Positions 60,894-64,000 of a stretch of DNA of 64,000 nt are shown here, piece after piece. Made by a program: the position numbers and the translations under genes. The first letter of the stretch is position 1. The number at the start of each line of letters is the position of its first letter. The notes beneath the pieces were generated by a model. That model had not been told where the DNA came from, made no database searches, and saw only the letters and a list, made by a program, of their open reading frames with translations. Source of the stretch: Pipra filicauda (lineage: Eukaryota; Chordata; Aves; Passeriformes; Pipridae); assembly GCF_003945595.2 (NCBI RefSeq), contig NW_024104998.1, positions 2,063,224 to 2,127,223 of the forward strand, written 5' to 3'.

Positions 60894-61708
60894 AATCCTG
60901 GCTCCATGTCTTGCTATAGAATGGCCTAATGTAGGGACAATAGCGATCACAAGTAAAAGTTGTAATTGCAAAAGCCCTCTGCACCCCATAGCCTAGACAG
61001 GAGATGCACATTGCAGGCATGAACCATCAACCAAAGCTGAACAAGTTTATTTATGTTGGGAGGCCAAGCTAAAGCATGAGGCAATCCTTGGGGCCATTAT
61101 ATGCTAAAATTAAATATGTTTCTGCAGGGCATGTGTGAATTGCCCTTTCAAAGGCTAGTAATTCAGCCAGATGTAGGTGGATTTTTCACAGGACAGCAAA
61201 AGACATAAGCAGTGTAAAACCATTTGTTTTATTAAGTGTCATGTTTCTAATCTAAACTACTAAACTTTTGGCAAATTTATAGCCAGGTGAAGACATAATT
61301 TACGATGCAATATTTTAGGCAGACTGAACACCACTGGTTCTGCCATTCCCACCTCCAGCCTGTGTTTGTGCACCCATGCACTGGGAATTGAGTGCTGTAA
61401 ACAGATGAAACCCATGCTGCCAATGTCCCCCGAGAGCAACTGATTTCCTGCTTTGCCCCAGGGCATCCCCAGCACCAAGCTATCCATCCCTCCTGTCCTT
61501 GGTTCAGCTGTGGCTTTGCAGCTCGGATCTCCTTGGCTTCTCTCACTGCTTATTCCAGAGGGTATTCTGAACCATCTCTCCTGCAGCTTCCCTAGGACCT
61601 CCTAATGTACCAGACCCACCAAATCCTTTCCATTTCTCTCTGATGTATGAGCAGAACTCTGGTCAAAAGCTATAAAACTGTTCAACAGCTAATAATCTGT
61701 ATTACTAG

Positions 61709-61724
61709 GTAATGTATACATTAC
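61709..61724. repeat. 16-bp perfect palindrome
   Basis: Each half is GTAATGTA; AT-rich, so less surprising than the longer ones. Confidence 0.9.
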
Positions 61725-62495
61725 ATGATATGCATGTCCCTGGAACACCTGCTTTACTATCAGGATGAGTCTCATTCATCATCTCTGTATGGGGGAAGCA
61801 TTTCTGTGGAAGTATTTAGAAATTCTCCATTGTTTGAAATAATTTATAATAAAATAACGAATGAAAGCCTTGCACCGTAGGTTTTGCGTATTATAGAGCT
61901 ACTTTATCACAAGGAGTTTCTTTCTTTTCCTCCAAAACTAGTAGAAATGCACCCCAGCTACAAGCAGGGCAACCTAGGTGCCATCCATGGGCAGTGGGAA
62001 GTTTTCACACATTTTCATACTGATTTTTATTTGCTGGTATTTTACTACTTCTGCAGTTAATTGGTGCTGACTGTGAACCGGCATAAAACGTGACCCATAA
62101 AAGCAGAAACATATGGCGAAGGAACATTAAGGTCACACTAAGGATAACAACTAGAAAGGTCTGCCTTGCACAGCCCAGCTGGGCATATGGAGGAACCAGT
62201 CTGAATAAATAAAAACCTTACATAAGTCACCCCCATGAATGGCCCCTTTTGGATCTAAAACTGTTCCAGTCGGCATTAGTGTGTACCAGTTGTAATACCC
62301 TTCCTTCTGGAAGCAGGATCCTGTTTCTGAGAAACAACAATTAGTTTCAGCAGCAAGTTCATTTGAATATCAGGCTTTTGAAAATGCACACATCAGGAGG
62401 CAATAATGGCAAACCCTAATCTGTACTTTAAAATCCTTTCACTCTAATCTAGGACATAAAAATCCACATGCTCTAACTCAATAGCACTGAGTTAC

Positions 62496-62515
62496 AATGC
62501 AATGCAATGCAATGC
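62496..62515. repeat. (AATGC)4 short tandem repeat
   Basis: Four exact units, with near continuation on both sides. Confidence 0.9.
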
Positions 62516-62624
62516 ATTCTTACAGGCTTTTTTGCTGTATTTTCAAAATGCCTAATATGAAGGCTTTTCATAAACCACTAGGCAGGTCGTTGCCTCTTTA
62601 TGTGCACAAGTCCTTTAGAAAATG

Positions 62625-62886
62625 GCCTCAAATATACCAGGTGATGTTCAGATTAGATATTAGGAAAAGTTTCTTCACTGGAGGTGTTGTCAAGCATTGG
62701 AGCATGCTGCCTGGGGAAGTGGTGAAGATACCATCCCTGAAGGTATTTAAAAGACATGTAAATGTGGTGCTTAGGGACACCTAAGTGTTTAGTGGTGGAC
62801 TTGGCAGTGCTGGGTTAATGGTTGGACCTGATGATCTTAAAGATCTTCTCCAACATAAATGGTTCTATAATTCTATGATTCTATTA
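62625..62886 (+). mobile_element. CR1 LINE 3' fragment
   Basis: Contains TTCAGATTAGATATTAGGAA, TTTCTTCACTGGAGGTGTTG and CCTGATGATCTTAAAGATCT, and ends in the diagnostic TTCTATAATTCTATGATTCT tail at about 62886. It is strongly 5'-truncated. The reading frame at 62497-62784 is within or next to it and is not a gene. Confidence 0.92.
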
Positions 62887-64000
62887 GTTTCTACTTCAGA
62901 GCAGAAAAATGTAATGGTGTCTTAATATACAGATTGTACATTTTCGCAATCAGTGTGTTTGGCGCTACTTTAAATGTTTTACCCTAACTCTGAATTTACT
63001 GAGTCTCTAATAAGGTTGACTCAGCGATAGCAATGTTCTTGCAACCCATGTTATCCTAAGAATAACTTTTAACCCCAAATTTGATTAAAGTTATAATTAA
63101 TTAAACTTTGATTAAATAAATTTCATTAAACAGCACAGACTGTTTGGCCAGAATAAATACGTAGTTGTTAGGTAAAATTTCCTTTCTCTGAAGGGCAATT
63201 GTAAATTGCAGTAGGTTTTCAGGCCTATTTGCACCAGCAGCAAGCTAAAAGCAAGCATTTTTTGGTGCCTGGGAGGGCATAGAAAGAACATTCAGCTCAC
63301 AGGCTGTGCTCGGTGCCTGCACAGGGAAAAAGCAAAGGCAGAGAACACTCTTTGTCACTTGGATGAAGACCCAGTTCAGACACCAAGAAGTGACCCAGAT
63401 GCAGCTGCAGAAGCAAGTGACACGGAGGTAATGTGCTGCTGCAATTTACTTTTTGCTACTGGACTTGAGTGTAAGAGCAAGGGTGACACTGGGGAAAAAA
63501 GGAAACTCTTCAAAGAACTGAGCTCTTTCACATCTTCCCCTGTCGCTGAATCCATCCCTCCAACTAGGGATGCTCACCCACTGTGGTTAGGTACTCGAAT
63601 AACTACAGGCATGCTTCTCCCACTGTGGCTGGCCAAAAAACTATGCCCTATTGGCACAGTGATATGTAGAGAGCAGTCCCTGACTCTTTAACTGCTAGGC
63701 TTAACCACCCACCATAACTATTCATTAAACTGCACATCCAGATAAAACCTCCAGCTGTTCCTAAAAACAACAGCTCATCAACAAAAGCCAGCATGAGCGC
63801 CTCAGGCAAACGCTTTGCTTTTGTGTGAGCTCCCTGTTGATTAAAGCAACCCAAGGCCCCTTTCTGACCATCAGGGCTCACAGAATATTTGGCCACAGCT
63901 CAAAGGGAGGTAACTTTCTTCCCTGTACGCCAAATTGCCACACCATTTACATTGCTCTCAAATCTCAAAGCTCATAAGTGACAGGCTCCCTGTGTGGATG
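62887..64000. other. Window end, no feature supported
   Basis: Unique-looking sequence. A 110-codon frame (63359-63691, +) and an 82-codon frame (63648-63896, -) show no recognisable domain. Confidence 0.5.

Larger units (their letters stand above)
55869..62624. other. Intergenic region, no gene supported
   Basis: From about 57 kb the sequence is visibly less AT-rich than the introns. Many short overlapping reading frames occur, for example 57851-58285 and a Cys-rich 90-codon frame at 58005-58277. None shows a recognisable domain, conserved motif or splice partner. A diverged local duplication lies at 59631-59847 and 60691-60893, and a 16-bp perfect palindrome at 61709-61724. Confidence 0.5.

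Noticed and set aside
52000..64000. Convergent neighbour CLVS1 on the minus strand, expected from mammalian gene order
   Set aside because: I looked for its conserved C-terminal coding sequence in reverse and found nothing. Its 3'UTR could still lie here but cannot be claimed.

Overview
This is vertebrate nuclear DNA, most likely avian. The window carries the 3' half of one multi-exon gene with GT-AG introns, and the dominant interspersed repeat is CR1, the LINE typical of birds and other sauropsids. About nine CR1 copies are visible, several keeping the diagnostic ATTCTATGATTCTAT-type 3' tail. Introns are compact. There is no prokaryotic gene organisation, CRISPR array, rRNA or tRNA that I can see.

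The gene is ASPH (aspartyl/asparaginyl beta-hydroxylase) on the + strand. I can place twelve consecutive coding exons between 3731 and 48255. They join without a frame break into the C-terminal 446 residues: the end of the Lys/Glu-rich luminal linker, the TPR region, and the whole 2-oxoglutarate/Fe(II) oxygenase domain. The Fe-binding His pair, the 2OG-binding residues and the stop codon are all present. The N-terminal cytosolic, membrane and calsequestrin-binding exons, and the promoter, lie upstream of base 1. A 3'UTR of about 2.3 kb with a good poly(A) signal at 50579 follows.

Layout: 1-3730 is an ASPH intron with a (GAGGT)n array. 3731-36630 holds exons A-J with CR1 fragments in the introns. 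36631-41466 is an intron containing a 2.2-kb minus-strand CR1 with reverse-transcriptase remnants. 41467-41600 is the first catalytic exon (K). 41601-48104 is a repeat-rich intron with a G/T tract, a complementary A/C tract and two plus-strand CR1s; a probable 395-bp solo LTR has inserted into one of them. 48105-48255 is the last coding exon (L). From about 50.6 kb to 64 kb the sequence is apparently intergenic, with perfect hairpins, a diverged local duplication and one CR1 tail, but no gene I can support.

Items most worth a second look: three frame-preserving microexon-like segments (24, 15 and 24 nt) clustered in the intron before the exon starting at 35541; a clean nested LTR-in-CR1 insertion with a 7-bp target duplication; complementary low-complexity tracts and oppositely oriented CR1s flanking catalytic exon K; about 19 tandem splice-donor-like units in the first intron; and perfect inverted repeats with 15-bp arms. 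I found nothing I would call a new biological system. The microexon cluster is the best candidate for undescribed biology.
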